A stretch of 64,000 nt of DNA from JAQVEM01 sp964610315 (GTDB lineage: Bacteria; Actinomycetota; Humimicrobiia; Humimicrobiales; Humimicrobiaceae). Position numbers and translations under genes: made by a program. Where the stretch lies: positions 1-64,000 of the forward strand of contig CAZSVM010000005.1 of NCBI GenBank assembly GCA_964610315.1, written 5' to 3'. Below the pieces are notes generated by a model that saw nothing but the letters and a program-made list of their open reading frames with translations, searched no databases and had not been told where the DNA came from. Position 1 is the first letter of the stretch. Every line of letters begins with the position of its first letter. Below, piece by piece: positions 18,687 through 27,369 of the stretch.

Positions 18687-19787
18687 ATGAAGAGAGGATC
18701 AGAATTCAAGCTTGAAGAAGTAAAAATGTTGATTAATAAAGGTAAAGCTGATGGTATTCTAACCACAGAGGAGATTGCTGAAACCCTTTCAGATATAGAG
18801 CTTTCCAAAGAGCAGATTGAAAACATTTACGATGTTATACAGAATCTGGGAATAGAAATTGTAAGCGAAGAAGATGAAGATATCGACAGCGGAAGTTCGG
18901 ATAAAAAAAGCGGCGATGGGGTTCTGGGCAAGGGCCTGGATCTGACTATAAAATCTCCTACCAATGATCCGGTTAGAATGTATCTTAAGGAAATCGGAAA
19001 GGTCAGACTTCTGACTGCTTTTGAAGAGGTTAGTCTTGCCAAGAAGATCGAAGCAGGTGATCCGGAAGCTAAAAGAATGCTGGTTGAGGCTAATTTAAGA
19101 CTGGTGGTAAGCATTGCCAAAAAATATGTAGGAAGAGGAATGCTGTTTCTGGATCTTATACAGGAAGGCAATCTGGGCCTTATCAGAGCGGTGGAGAAAT
19201 TCGATTATAAAAAGGGCTATAAATTTTCTACCTATGCTACATGGTGGATAAGGCAGGCCATAACCAGAGCAATAGCAGATCAGGCCAGGACCATAAGAAT
19301 TCCGGTGCATATGGTGGAAACCATAAACAAATTAATAAGGGTGCAGAGACAGCTTCTGCAAAAACTGGGAAGAGAACCTACCCCGGAAGAGATTGCCAGA
19401 AAAATGAAGTTTTCAGCAGAGAAGGTAAGGGAAATTATGAAGATATCTCAGGAGCCTGTATCTCTTGAAACTCCTATAGGCGAGGAGGAGGACAGTCATC
19501 TGGGAGATTTTATAGAGGATTCCGAAGTTGAAGCGCCTTCCGATGCTGCTTCCTTCACCATGCTGCAGGAACAGCTTCAGGAAGTTTTGAATACATTAAA
19601 TGACAGGGAAAGAAAAGTCATCCAGTTAAGATTTGGACTTCAGGATGGACACCCCCGAACTCTGGAGGAAGTAGGCAGGGAGTTTGGAGTGACCAGGGAA
19701 AGAATAAGACAGATAGAGTCAAAAACCCTGGGAAAACTCAGACATCCAAACAGAAGTGGAGTACTCAGGGATTTTCTAGAGCACTGA
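18687..19787 (+). CDS. rpoD: Primary sigma factor RpoD (SigA), native copy
   Basis: A 366-residue sigma-70 protein. After an N-terminal region 1.1-like segment comes region 1.2 (DPVRMYLKEIGKVRLLT), then regions 2.1-2.4 (NLRLVVSIAKKY, IQEGNLGLIRAVEKFDY, GYKFSTYATWWIRQAITRA), region 3, and region 4 ending in the HTH of 4.2 (TLEEVGREFGVTRERIRQIE). It directs core RNA polymerase to housekeeping promoters. It follows dnaG in the usual operon. A second, similar gene lies at 24499-25608. Confidence 0.97.
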   Translation: MKRGSEFKLEEVKMLINKGKADGILTTEEIAETLSDIELSKEQIENIYDVIQNLGIEIVSEEDEDIDSGSSDKKSGDGVLGKGLDLTIKSPTNDPVRMYLKEIGKVRLLTAFEEVSLAKKIEAGDPEAKRMLVEANLRLVVSIAKKYVGRGMLFLDLIQEGNLGLIRAVEKFDYKKGYKFSTYATWWIRQAITRAIADQARTIRIPVHMVETINKLIRVQRQLLQKLGREPTPEEIARKMKFSAEKVREIMKISQEPVSLETPIGEEEDSHLGDFIEDSEVEAPSDAASFTMLQEQLQEVLNTLNDRERKVIQLRFGLQDGHPRTLEEVGREFGVTRERIRQIESKTLGKLRHPNRSGVLRDFLEH

Positions 19788-19812
19788 GACAGCTTCAGGC
19801 TGTAAATTACTA

Positions 19813-19840
19813 TTGAAATAAACTTCTTATATACTATAAT
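19813..19840 (+). promoter_or_regulatory. Promoter of tRNA-Asn
   Basis: TTGAAA at 19813-19818 and a perfect TATAAT at 19835-19840, 16 bp apart, sit about 24 bp before the tRNA. The block is repeated almost base for base at 25723-25750, where the -10 has decayed to TATAAA. Confidence 0.75.
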
Positions 19841-19863
19841 AGCTTATCGTGCTTTAATCAGGT

Positions 19864-19938
<75 letters not shown>

Positions 19939-20086
19939 GAAAATTTGACCCTTCATAACAATAAAAATTGGCTGATCTCCTTGGATTTATTTATAAGCAA
20001 TTGCTTTGTATTTCGATAGACAAATTAATTATTTTTTGTAATAATTTTTTTAATCTTTTTTAAAAACTTAACCAATACTTTAAAGT

Positions 20087-20983
20087 ATGTCTACAGTTGA
20101 AGTAAATCACATAGTCAAATCATATGCAGATAAGCTCGCGGTTGACGATCTGTCTTTCTCTATAGCTCAAAATGAGATATTTGGTCTAATAGGACCTAAT
20201 GGTGCGGGCAAGACTACCACCATCAGGATGATGATGGATATAATTAAACCTGATTCGGGCGAGGTTATAGTTTTTGGAGAGAAATTGAATGAAGCAAGTA
20301 AGAATAGACTTGGCTATCTACCCGAAGAAAGAGGATTGTATAAAAAACTGACTGTGATGGAATCTATTATCTACCTGGCTTCACTTAAAAATATGGTCAG
20401 GTCCTCTATAGGGGAAAAAGCTGATGAGTTGCTTAAACAAACAGGTATGCTTCCTTACAAGAATAAGCGGATTGAAGAATTGAGCAAAGGCATGGGTCAG
20501 ATTATTCAGCTCATAGTCACCATTATCCATGACCCTGAACTGGTTATTTTTGATGAACCATTTTCAAGTCTTGATCCAATTAATACAGAACTAATTAAAA
20601 AGTTATTTGTAGGTTTGAGAAACCAGGGTAAGGCAGTAGTTCTAAGTACCCATCAGATAAATCAGGTAGAGGAACTCTGTGACCGTGTATTAATGATAGA
20701 CAATGGACATAAAATTCTTTACGGGAGTCTTTCAGAAATCAAAGCCAGGTATAAAACTAACACAGTTATTATTGATTTTGAAGGTGAGCTGGGACATATA
20801 CCGGGAATTATAAAAAAGAGAGTTAACAAAGACTCTGCTGAATTAATCCTTGATAGAAGTACTACTCCTGAACAAGTCCTAAAACGGTTATTGGACACTG
20901 GCTTAACAATCAATCGATTCGAAGTCTCAATTCCTTCACTTAACGAAGTATTTATTGAGGTGGTGAGTGAAAATAAGAAATAA
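20087..20983 (+). CDS. ABC exporter ATP-binding protein (NatA-like)
   Basis: A 298-residue nucleotide-binding protein with Walker A GPNGAGKTT, signature LSKGMGQ (the LSKGM form typical of NatA-type subunits), Walker B LVIFDEPFSSLDP and a switch His in STHQ. Residues beyond about 220 form the accessory C-terminal domain common in this group. It overlaps the permease gene by 17 bp. It powers an ABC-2 type exporter; the cargo (sodium, drug or antibiotic) is not predictable. First gene of the island after tRNA-Asn. Confidence 0.92.
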   Translation: MSTVEVNHIVKSYADKLAVDDLSFSIAQNEIFGLIGPNGAGKTTTIRMMMDIIKPDSGEVIVFGEKLNEASKNRLGYLPEERGLYKKLTVMESIIYLASLKNMVRSSIGEKADELLKQTGMLPYKNKRIEELSKGMGQIIQLIVTIIHDPELVIFDEPFSSLDPINTELIKKLFVGLRNQGKAVVLSTHQINQVEELCDRVLMIDNGHKILYGSLSEIKARYKTNTVIIDFEGELGHIPGIIKKRVNKDSAELILDRSTTPEQVLKRLLDTGLTINRFEVSIPSLNEVFIEVVSENKK

Positions 20984-22190
20984 GACATTGTTAGTATTCA
21001 GACATGAGTTCTTTCATACAGTAAAAAGAGCAGGGTTCATTATACTCGCTCTCTCACTGCCCGTGCTAGCTCTTCTGGGTATAGGAGTTTATCATATTGT
21101 CTCAGGAGCTATTAAACCTTCCACAGAAGTATCCAGGATAGGATATGTCGATGAATCTGGTGATTTTGACCAGTACACTACACAGGGAAATATAATTCTT
21201 ATCAGCTATGAAACCCAGGAATCGGCCACACAGGCTTTGATTAAAAAGGACATTAAAGAATATTTCATCATTCCACAGGATTTTGTATCAACAGGGATAA
21301 TCAAACGTTATGTCACACAGCGAGAGCTTGCACCACCCCTTGATACAGTAAATGCAATTGATGTTTTCCTTTCAAGTAATCTATTGGCCGGAAAAGTACC
21401 AGAAAGCACTATTGCAAGGATTGAATCTTCCCCGAATCTTATTACAACCACGCTGACTTCAACAGGTGACACAGCTACACAACAGGGTGGATACGCAAAC
21501 TTTATCGTTCCAGGTGTTTTCAGCCTACTGTTGGCATTATCACTTATGCTTAACTCCAGTTATGTGGTGCAAAGTCTTAGTGAAGAGAAAGAAAATCGGC
21601 TTATGGAAATATTGTTATCCTCAGTTTCCACTCGGCAATTGTTGACAGGTAAGGTTCTGGGTCGGGGGACTGCTGGATTTATACAGGTAATAGTATGGGC
21701 AATTTCAATACCTTTACTGCTACGATTGGCATCCTCATCAATTGGAGGTTTTATAAGCAGTATAAAAATACCACCTGGTTTCCTGGTTCTTGGAATAGTA
21801 TATTTTATTCTCGGTTATTTGTTATTCAGTGTCCTTTCTGCGGCTGTGGCTGCTATCAGTCCCACCATAAGAGAAGCACAGTCATTGGCATCAATATACA
21901 CACTTTTCGCTTTTGTACCATTGTGGTTTTTGTCTTTGCTGATGTTCTTCCCTAATAATCCAATTTGGATTGTTTTTAGTATTTTTCCTTTTAGTGCACC
22001 TGTGATGATAATGTTGCGCATGGGTATTACTGACGTACCTGTATGGCAAATTGTTGTTAGTATGATCGTATTGTTGTCATGCATTATTGGGGGATTGTTT
22101 TTAGCAGCCAAACTACTGAGGACTTATATACTGATGTATGGCAAAAGACCAAATCTTAAAGAGATTATAAAGAATTTTAAAAGTGTATAG
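20967..22190 (+). CDS. ABC-2 type exporter permease (NatB-like)
   Basis: A 407-residue membrane protein with one N-terminal TM helix (about 20-45), a large extracytoplasmic domain to about 175, then about five TM helices and the conserved SEEKENRLMEILLSSVSTRQLLTGK segment (EKE...LM.S) characteristic of NatB/ABC-2 permeases. The GTG start at 20967 lies inside the ATPase gene, indicating translational coupling. It forms the membrane half of the exporter. Confidence 0.9.
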   Translation: MKIRNKTLLVFRHEFFHTVKRAGFIILALSLPVLALLGIGVYHIVSGAIKPSTEVSRIGYVDESGDFDQYTTQGNIILISYETQESATQALIKKDIKEYFIIPQDFVSTGIIKRYVTQRELAPPLDTVNAIDVFLSSNLLAGKVPESTIARIESSPNLITTTLTSTGDTATQQGGYANFIVPGVFSLLLALSLMLNSSYVVQSLSEEKENRLMEILLSSVSTRQLLTGKVLGRGTAGFIQVIVWAISIPLLLRLASSSIGGFISSIKIPPGFLVLGIVYFILGYLLFSVLSAAVAAISPTIREAQSLASIYTLFAFVPLWFLSLLMFFPNNPIWIVFSIFPFSAPVMIMLRMGITDVPVWQIVVSMIVLLSCIIGGLFLAAKLLRTYILMYGKRPNLKEIIKNFKSV

Positions 22191-22277
22191 ATGCAATTAT
22201 TCTGATATTATTTCGCATTGAATATTTGATTCTAACAGTGAATGTTTATAACTTATACATATATCTAATTTATAAGA

Positions 22278-22306
22278 AATTCTAAAAGCGTCCATACAGA
22301 GAGCCA
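22278..22306 (+). repeat. tRNA-Asn 3'-end remnant 1 (type A)
   Basis: Degenerate copy of the tRNA T-arm/acceptor end: TTCTA, AAAGC, GTCC, then GAGAGCCA. It marks the right end of the ABC exporter cassette. About 40 bp upstream it shares TTATACATATAT with remnant 6. Confidence 0.6.
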
Positions 22307-22396
22307 GATAATTAAGGATCTTGATTATATAAAAATATAGGTAGTTTTAATTTTTTCTAATTCATCTTTTAAATCAGTAAATTCATTAAAATAAAA

Positions 22397-22426
22397 AGTT
22401 CGAAATGTGTCCACTAAGGGGAGCCA
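22397..22426 (+). repeat. tRNA-Asn 3'-end remnant 2 (type B)
   Basis: Contains AGTTCGA, a 5-nt insert AATGT, GTCC, ACTAA and a perfect GGGGAGCCA. It is preceded by CATTAAAATAAAA, shared with remnant 5. It is followed by about 60 bp also found after the full tRNA copy at 25774 (GCATAAAATCC, GGCTCTTCACCAACAAA, GGGGCAAC). Between this site and 22600 I see no gene. Confidence 0.75.
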
Positions 22427-22602
22427 GCATAAAATCCGGGCTCTTCACCAACAAACGGGGCAACCCGCTCTAACAACATAGTGCTTTAACTCTCAATCTG
22501 TAGTTTTCAAAGTTCCTAAACCTATAAAACCTGTAGGAGATCTCTAAAAGTTTTTAAGGATCTTTTCGAATTAATAAGAAGGACGATAAAAAGAATTTAA
22601 AT

Positions 22603-22642
22603 TTACCATAAATTATGGTAATATATACATAAATTATGGTAA
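22603..22642 (+). promoter_or_regulatory. Palindromic operator of the HTH-nucleotidyltransferase pair
   Basis: A perfect 9-1-9 palindrome, TTACCATAA-A-TTATGGTAA, spans 22603-22621. A second copy of its right part (ATAAATTATGGTAA) lies at 22629-22642, immediately before the AAAGGAG ribosome binding site of the winged-helix gene. Tandem sites overlapping the start suggest autorepression by that protein. Confidence 0.6.
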
Positions 22643-22654
22643 AGGAGTTAAAGT

Positions 22655-22984
22655 ATGTTGGAACCAGTTCTGGGTAATAGTACGATAGAAAAAATTTTAT
22701 TTACTCTTGAATCTTATGGACAGGCGTATCCTTTAGAGTTATCAAAATTGTTTGATATTCCAGTAAATGGAATTCAGCAGCAGATGGATCGTCTTGAGAA
22801 CGGTGGAGTAATAGTTAGTTCAATGGTAGGAAGAACTAGATTATATAAATTTAATCCAAGGTACCCTTTTTTAAAAGAGTTGAGAGCATTAGTCCAAAGA
22901 GCAATGGAATTTCTTTCTGAAAAAGAAATACGAAAATATTACCGAAGGAGAACAAGACCAAGAAAAAAGGGTAAACCATTATGA
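22655..22984 (+). CDS. Winged-helix transcriptional regulator (ArsR-like)
   Basis: A 109-residue protein with a winged-helix fold: helix-turn-helix at about 20-50 (YPLELSKLFDIPVNGIQQQMDRLENGG) and wing (VIVSSMVGRTRLYKFNPRYPF). A very basic C-terminus (RRRTRPRKKG) follows. It overlaps the nucleotidyltransferase gene by 4 bp (ATGA). A strong palindrome precedes it, so autorepression is likely. Winged-helix/nucleotidyltransferase pairs resemble antitoxin-toxin or AbiE-like modules in layout; this is an inference. Confidence 0.8.
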   Translation: MLEPVLGNSTIEKILFTLESYGQAYPLELSKLFDIPVNGIQQQMDRLENGGVIVSSMVGRTRLYKFNPRYPFLKELRALVQRAMEFLSEKEIRKYYRRRTRPRKKGKPL

Positions 22985-23529
22985 ATATAGATTGGGAAAG
23001 GGTTGAAATTAAAGAACTGGCAGCGATAATCTCTTCTCATTTACAAAAGAATGGCATTGAAGTTGTTTTAGTAGGGGGAGCCTGTGTTTCACTCTACTCG
23101 GAAAATCAATATATATCATATGATATCGATTTGATAACAGATACCCCTATAAAAAAAATAACTCCAGTGCTTGAAGAGTTAGGATTTAAAAATGCTGGTG
23201 GTCGTTTATTTGAAAACCCTAAATGTGGATTCTTGATAGATTTTCCTGCTCCTCCTGTATCAGTTGGAGATGAACGACCAGTCTCCGAATTTAATTATCT
23301 AAATACACAATTCGGTACAATATGTTTATTAACGCCCACAGATTGTATTAAAGATAGGTTAGCAGCATATTTTTTCTGGAATGATAACCAATCTTTTGAC
23401 CAGGCTATCATGGTAGCAGAAAGGAATAAAATCAATTTTCAAGAAATAAAAAAGTGGGCTGAAAAACAAAGTGAGTTGGAAAAGTATGAGGTCTTTAAGA
23501 AGAAATGCAGAGAGAAGAAGGTTTGCTAA
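22981..23529 (+). CDS. Nucleotidyltransferase-fold protein (AbiEii/MNT-like)
   Basis: A 182-residue protein with a polymerase-beta type nucleotidyltransferase core: VLVGGACVSLYSENQYISYD followed by IDLI (GG then DxD). A second half rich in Lys, Phe and Glu includes TPTDCIKDRLAAYFFWND, similar to the region after the core in AbiEii-like and DUF6036-type proteins. It probably transfers a nucleotide to RNA or protein. Encoded as the second gene of a coupled pair with a winged-helix regulator and flanked by tRNA-end remnants, so it is probably mobile cargo. Confidence 0.75.
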   Translation: MNIDWERVEIKELAAIISSHLQKNGIEVVLVGGACVSLYSENQYISYDIDLITDTPIKKITPVLEELGFKNAGGRLFENPKCGFLIDFPAPPVSVGDERPVSEFNYLNTQFGTICLLTPTDCIKDRLAAYFFWNDNQSFDQAIMVAERNKINFQEIKKWAEKQSELEKYEVFKKKCREKKVC

Positions 23530-23583
23530 TATAGTGGATAATATATTTTTTTAAAATGATATCTAAAAATTTTAGAAATGATT

Positions 23584-23613
23584 GTTATTAATATCGTCCA
23601 GTCCTGGGAGCCA
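23584..23613 (+). repeat. tRNA-Asn 3'-end remnant 3 (divergent)
   Basis: GTT, an altered middle, GTCC at 23596-23599, then TGGGAGCCA ending at 23613. It carries one extra base relative to the other copies. It closes the HTH-nucleotidyltransferase cassette. The rest of 23530-24023 is AT-rich, with a TATAAT at 23844-23849 that could serve the RRM gene. Confidence 0.55.
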
Positions 23614-24023
23614 GCAATTTTTTAATTAAATTAAAGATTTTTTATAAACTCTTGTCAATGTATATATTTATGGATGCCCAAAAACATTTTATATATAAGC
23701 AATCTCTTTTAGAACAGGATATTAAATTTAAATTTTTATTTCAGGGTTTGGATGTTTCTAAAATATACTTTACATTAATCTCTAATTAAAGTTATATAAT
23801 AATAAATATAATATATAATAAATACACGCTAATACTTTCATGGTATAATGGAAAAGAACAGTAAGGTTAGCAGCAAGGTTATTATTAAATAATGTTTTGA
23901 TATAAAGAGTCCGCATTTTTAAGCGAACCTTCCAAAATAAAGTCAGAGTTTTTTACATTAATTTATACTATTCCTGTTTTTCTTGTATAAAGATAATTTA
24001 TAAAAAAATGAAAGGAAATTGGA

Positions 24024-24371
24024 GTGAATAAAAGACTATATGTAGGTAATCTGGAATACTCTACCACAGACAAAGAACTGGAGGAATTATTCTCCAGTGA
24101 AGGAAGTATAACCTATGCAAAGGTAATTAGAAGTCTGGATGGTAAGTCGAAGGGTTTTGGATTTGTAGAAATGGGAACCGAGGAAGAGGCAGCTAAAGCC
24201 ATAGAAAAGTACAACCAGGGTAGTTTCAAAGAAAGAACTATTGTGGTAAATGAAGCCCGTCCTCAGAGAAATAGAAGTTTTAACGGAAACAGAAGAAGTG
24301 GAAATTACCGAAATACACCTAAAGATGATCTTAATTATAAGTTAAGAAGAATAAGAAGAAGGGTTAGGTAG
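24024..24371 (+). CDS. RRM-domain RNA-binding protein
   Basis: A 115-residue protein with a single RNA recognition motif: RNP2 LYVGNL near the N-terminus and RNP1 KGFGFVEM at about 46-53. A basic Arg/Asn-rich tail (RPQRNRSFNGNRRSG...RRIRRRVR) follows. Bacterial RRM proteins of this layout are small RNA chaperones, often cold-inducible. The GTG start at 24024 follows GAAAGGAAATTGGA. The leader of about 170 nt from a TATAAT at 23844 contains complementary AAGGTT/AACCTT segments. It lies directly upstream of the second rpoD. Confidence 0.88.
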   Translation: MNKRLYVGNLEYSTTDKELEELFSSEGSITYAKVIRSLDGKSKGFGFVEMGTEEEAAKAIEKYNQGSFKERTIVVNEARPQRNRSFNGNRRSGNYRNTPKDDLNYKLRRIRRRVR

Positions 24372-24498
24372 GTTTTTTAGAATCCTTAAGTAAAGGCAAG
24401 ATGTTGCGTATTGTTTTATCCATGATTCCGAACCCAGGAACCTTCGTAATTCTTACCTAATAAAGATTAAAAAGTTTAAGTTGTTTATAAGGATCAAG

Positions 24499-25608
24499 GT
24501 GATAGAAATTAAAAGAGGGTCAGAGTTTAAAATAGAAGAAGTAAAGATGTTGATTAGTAAAGGTAAGGTAGACGGCCTGCTTACCATGGAGGAAATCACT
24601 GAAACACTTTCAGATATAGAACTTTCCAAAGAGCAGGTTGAAAACATTTATGATGTTATTCAAAACCTGGGAATAGAAATTGTAAGCGAAGATGATGAAG
24701 ATATTAACAGTGGAGGTTCAGGTAAAAAAGACGAGGGGGAGGTTTTAGGCAAAGGGCTGGATCTTACTATTAAATCTCCTACAAATGATCCGGTTAGAAT
24801 GTACCTTAAGGAAATTGGAAAGGTTAGGCTTCTTACTGCTTTTGAAGAAGTGCAGCTGGCAAAAAAAAATGAAGCGGGGAACTTAGCGGCAAGACAATTG
24901 CTGGTGGAGGCGAACCTGAGACTGGTGGTAAGTATCGCCAAAAAGTATTTTGGAAGAGGTTTGCTTTTTTTAGACCTCATACAGGAAGGAAATCTTGGAC
25001 TGATAAAGGCGGTAGAGAAATTTGATTACAGGAGAGGTTTTAAATTTTCTACATACGCAACCTGGTGGATAAGACAGGCTATTACAAGAGCTTTGGCTGA
25101 TCAGGCCAGGACTATTAGAATCCCGGTTCATATGATAGAGAACATTAATAAATTAGTCAGGGTCCAAAGACAATTGCTTCAAGAGCTTGGTAGGGATCCT
25201 TCACCAGAAGAGATTTCAAAGAAAATGGATTTTACCCCTGGCAAGATAAGGGAAATAATCAAAATAAGCCAGCATCCTATTTCATTTGAAACTCCCATAG
25301 GTGACGAGGGTGATAGTAACCTTGGCGATTTCATAGAGGATTCTGAAGTAGAAGCGCCTTCTGCAGCTGCTTCTTTTACTATGTTACAGGAGCAGCTGCA
25401 TGAAGTTCTAAATACATTAAATGACAGAGAAAGAAAAATTATCCAGTTAAGGTTCGGGCTTCAAGATGGACATCCCAGAACTCTGGAAGAAGTGGGCAGG
25501 GAGTTTGGAGTAACCAGAGAAAGAATAAGACAGATAGAATCAAAAGCTTTGGGAAAGCTCAGACATCCAAATAGAAGCGGTGTTTTAAGGGATTTTCTGG
25601 AGCACTAA
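24499..25608 (+). CDS. Second RpoD-like primary sigma factor
   Basis: A 369-residue sigma-70 protein that aligns by eye with the native RpoD (18687-19787) over its whole length with no obvious gap. Regions 2.3-2.4 (KFSTYATWWIRQAITRA) and 4.2 (TLEEVGREFGVTRERIRQIE) are identical, so it should read the same promoters. Differences cluster in the N-terminal linker and region 3 (KKMDFTPGKIREIIKISQHP against RKMKFSAEKVREIMKISQEP). The start is set at GTG 24499, with AAGGA at 24489-24493. It is not preceded by dnaG but by an RRM gene, and it is followed by a copied tRNA-Asn. Confidence 0.9.
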   Translation: MIEIKRGSEFKIEEVKMLISKGKVDGLLTMEEITETLSDIELSKEQVENIYDVIQNLGIEIVSEDDEDINSGGSGKKDEGEVLGKGLDLTIKSPTNDPVRMYLKEIGKVRLLTAFEEVQLAKKNEAGNLAARQLLVEANLRLVVSIAKKYFGRGLLFLDLIQEGNLGLIKAVEKFDYRRGFKFSTYATWWIRQAITRALADQARTIRIPVHMIENINKLVRVQRQLLQELGRDPSPEEISKKMDFTPGKIREIIKISQHPISFETPIGDEGDSNLGDFIEDSEVEAPSAAASFTMLQEQLHEVLNTLNDRERKIIQLRFGLQDGHPRTLEEVGREFGVTRERIRQIESKALGKLRHPNRSGVLRDFLEH

Positions 25609-25684
25609 GTTAACTGTAGACTGTAATTTAGTTGTGGTCTATCATGTTAGTAGGTTTGTTACCGGCTTTGTTACTGGGTATTTT

Positions 25685-25708
25685 AAAGTGGAATTTAATC
25701 ACTTTTTT
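25685..25708 (+). terminator. Intrinsic terminator after the second rpoD
   Basis: AAAGTG (25685-25690), a 9-nt loop, CACTTT (25700-25705), then a T run to 25709. It lies in about 90 bp that the native rpoD-tRNA spacer lacks. Confidence 0.45.
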
Positions 25709-25773
25709 TAGCTAAATTACTATTGAAATAAACTTCTTATATACTATAAAAGCTTATCGTGTGCTATCCAAGT

Positions 25774-25847
<74 letters not shown>

Positions 25848-26054
25848 GCATAAAATCCTTTGGCTCTTCACCAACAAATGGGGCAACTCATTCTAACCTA
25901 ATACTTTAGTTAATAAATTTATCGATAAATTACTTATGATTTAAATTCTCTCTCCTCAGCTAAAGAATAATTTTTTTGTAACAATTTCTACAAAAAATGG
26001 TCAGATATAATGTTATTTAAAATATTTTTTATGTAAAAAAGTATAACTGTTGAT

Positions 26055-27356
26055 ATGTCATTTATAGATTTTTCTAGAAACAAAATTAAGAAACTGCTGA
26101 TTAAAGAGGACAATATAATACTTGAAAATAATGCTCCTTCCTATGAGAGCCTTGAATATAAGTTTCAGGATATAGATGAATTCGGACTTTATCTTCATAT
26201 TCCTTTCTGCAGGCAAATCTGTCCCTACTGCCCTTACAACAAAGAAATCTATAAACCCGAGGTAGCAAAATTGTATGCAGAAGCTGTGAAAAAGGAAATT
26301 AACTTCTATTGCAAACTTTTTGGTGGTAAGCCTGTAACTACATTCTATGTTGGTGGTGGGACCCCTACAACTATGCTTTATAGTGGTCTTTACGAGATTT
26401 TAGAATATATATATAGAAATTTTAATATGCAGTGTGATATACATATGGAGAGCCATCCTAATGATTTGAGTGAAGATAATCTTAACACTATAAAGTCTCT
26501 TGGCATAAAGCACTTGAGCACAGGAGTGGAGGCTCTTGAAGATAAGTACTTAAAAGTTCTTAACAGGCTATATAATACTAAAAGAGTAAAGGAAGCAGCT
26601 GAAAGGGTAGCCAGTAAAGGATTTAAATGTTTTAATGTAGACTTCATCTTTGCTTTACCTAATCAGTCCTACAGTGAGGTAGAGAAAGCAGGTCACGATT
26701 TAGTTAAAATGGGTGTTGATCAAGTAGCAGCTTACCCCTTCTTTAAATTCCCATATACTAAAATGGGGGGAGATTCTGATGAGGTAAATTATAACGTATC
26801 TACGGTATTTAAAAGACGTAAAATGCTCAGTATTCTTGAGAGCATTTTCTATGATGCTGGTTTTGAAAGAACTTCTGTCTGGGCATTTACCAAAAAAGGA
26901 GTTCCAAAATACTGTTCGGTAACAGTACCTCTTTATGTTGGTCTTGGTGCCAGCGGTGGAACATATCTAAAGGATATTTTTTATCTAAATACTTTCAATG
27001 TTTCTGAATATATCATGGCGATGGATAGTGGAAAGATGCCAATTGCCTTATCACTTGATCTCTCAGAAAACATGCAGATGGCCTGGTGGCTTTATTGGAG
27101 AGTCTATGAAACCAGGTTTAAGAGAAGCGATTTTGAAAGAAGATTTGGAAAGAAGTTCAATGAAATCTACGGAAAATGCATAAAGTGGTTTTCCCTTTTT
27201 GGTTTAATAAAAAAAGATGATGGAGACCGAATAGTTCTTACAGATAGGGGGGCATATTGGCTACATTCAATTGAGGATCTATTTTCATTAAATTATATAG
27301 GTAAGTTATGGGGAACTTCAAAGCAAGAGCCTTGGCCTAAAAGGGTAGAACTGTAA
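26055..27356 (+). CDS. Radical SAM protein, HemN/HemW-like
   Basis: A 433-residue protein with the radical SAM cluster motif in a HemN-like context: LYLHIPFCRQICPYCPY (CxxxCxxC), then FYVGGGTPTTM (SAM-binding GGGTP) and HLSTGVEALED, which parallels the HemW family. The C-terminal part (DRIVLTDRGAYWLHSIEDLF) matches the HemN C-terminal domain. HemW-type proteins are heme chaperones, while other relatives are methyltransferases or cyclases; the substrate here is open. It is followed after 13 bp by a second radical SAM gene, suggesting a joint pathway. Confidence 0.85.
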   Translation: MSFIDFSRNKIKKLLIKEDNIILENNAPSYESLEYKFQDIDEFGLYLHIPFCRQICPYCPYNKEIYKPEVAKLYAEAVKKEINFYCKLFGGKPVTTFYVGGGTPTTMLYSGLYEILEYIYRNFNMQCDIHMESHPNDLSEDNLNTIKSLGIKHLSTGVEALEDKYLKVLNRLYNTKRVKEAAERVASKGFKCFNVDFIFALPNQSYSEVEKAGHDLVKMGVDQVAAYPFFKFPYTKMGGDSDEVNYNVSTVFKRRKMLSILESIFYDAGFERTSVWAFTKKGVPKYCSVTVPLYVGLGASGGTYLKDIFYLNTFNVSEYIMAMDSGKMPIALSLDLSENMQMAWWLYWRVYETRFKRSDFERRFGKKFNEIYGKCIKWFSLFGLIKKDDGDRIVLTDRGAYWLHSIEDLFSLNYIGKLWGTSKQEPWPKRVEL

Positions 27357-27369
27357 CAGATTTAATAAA

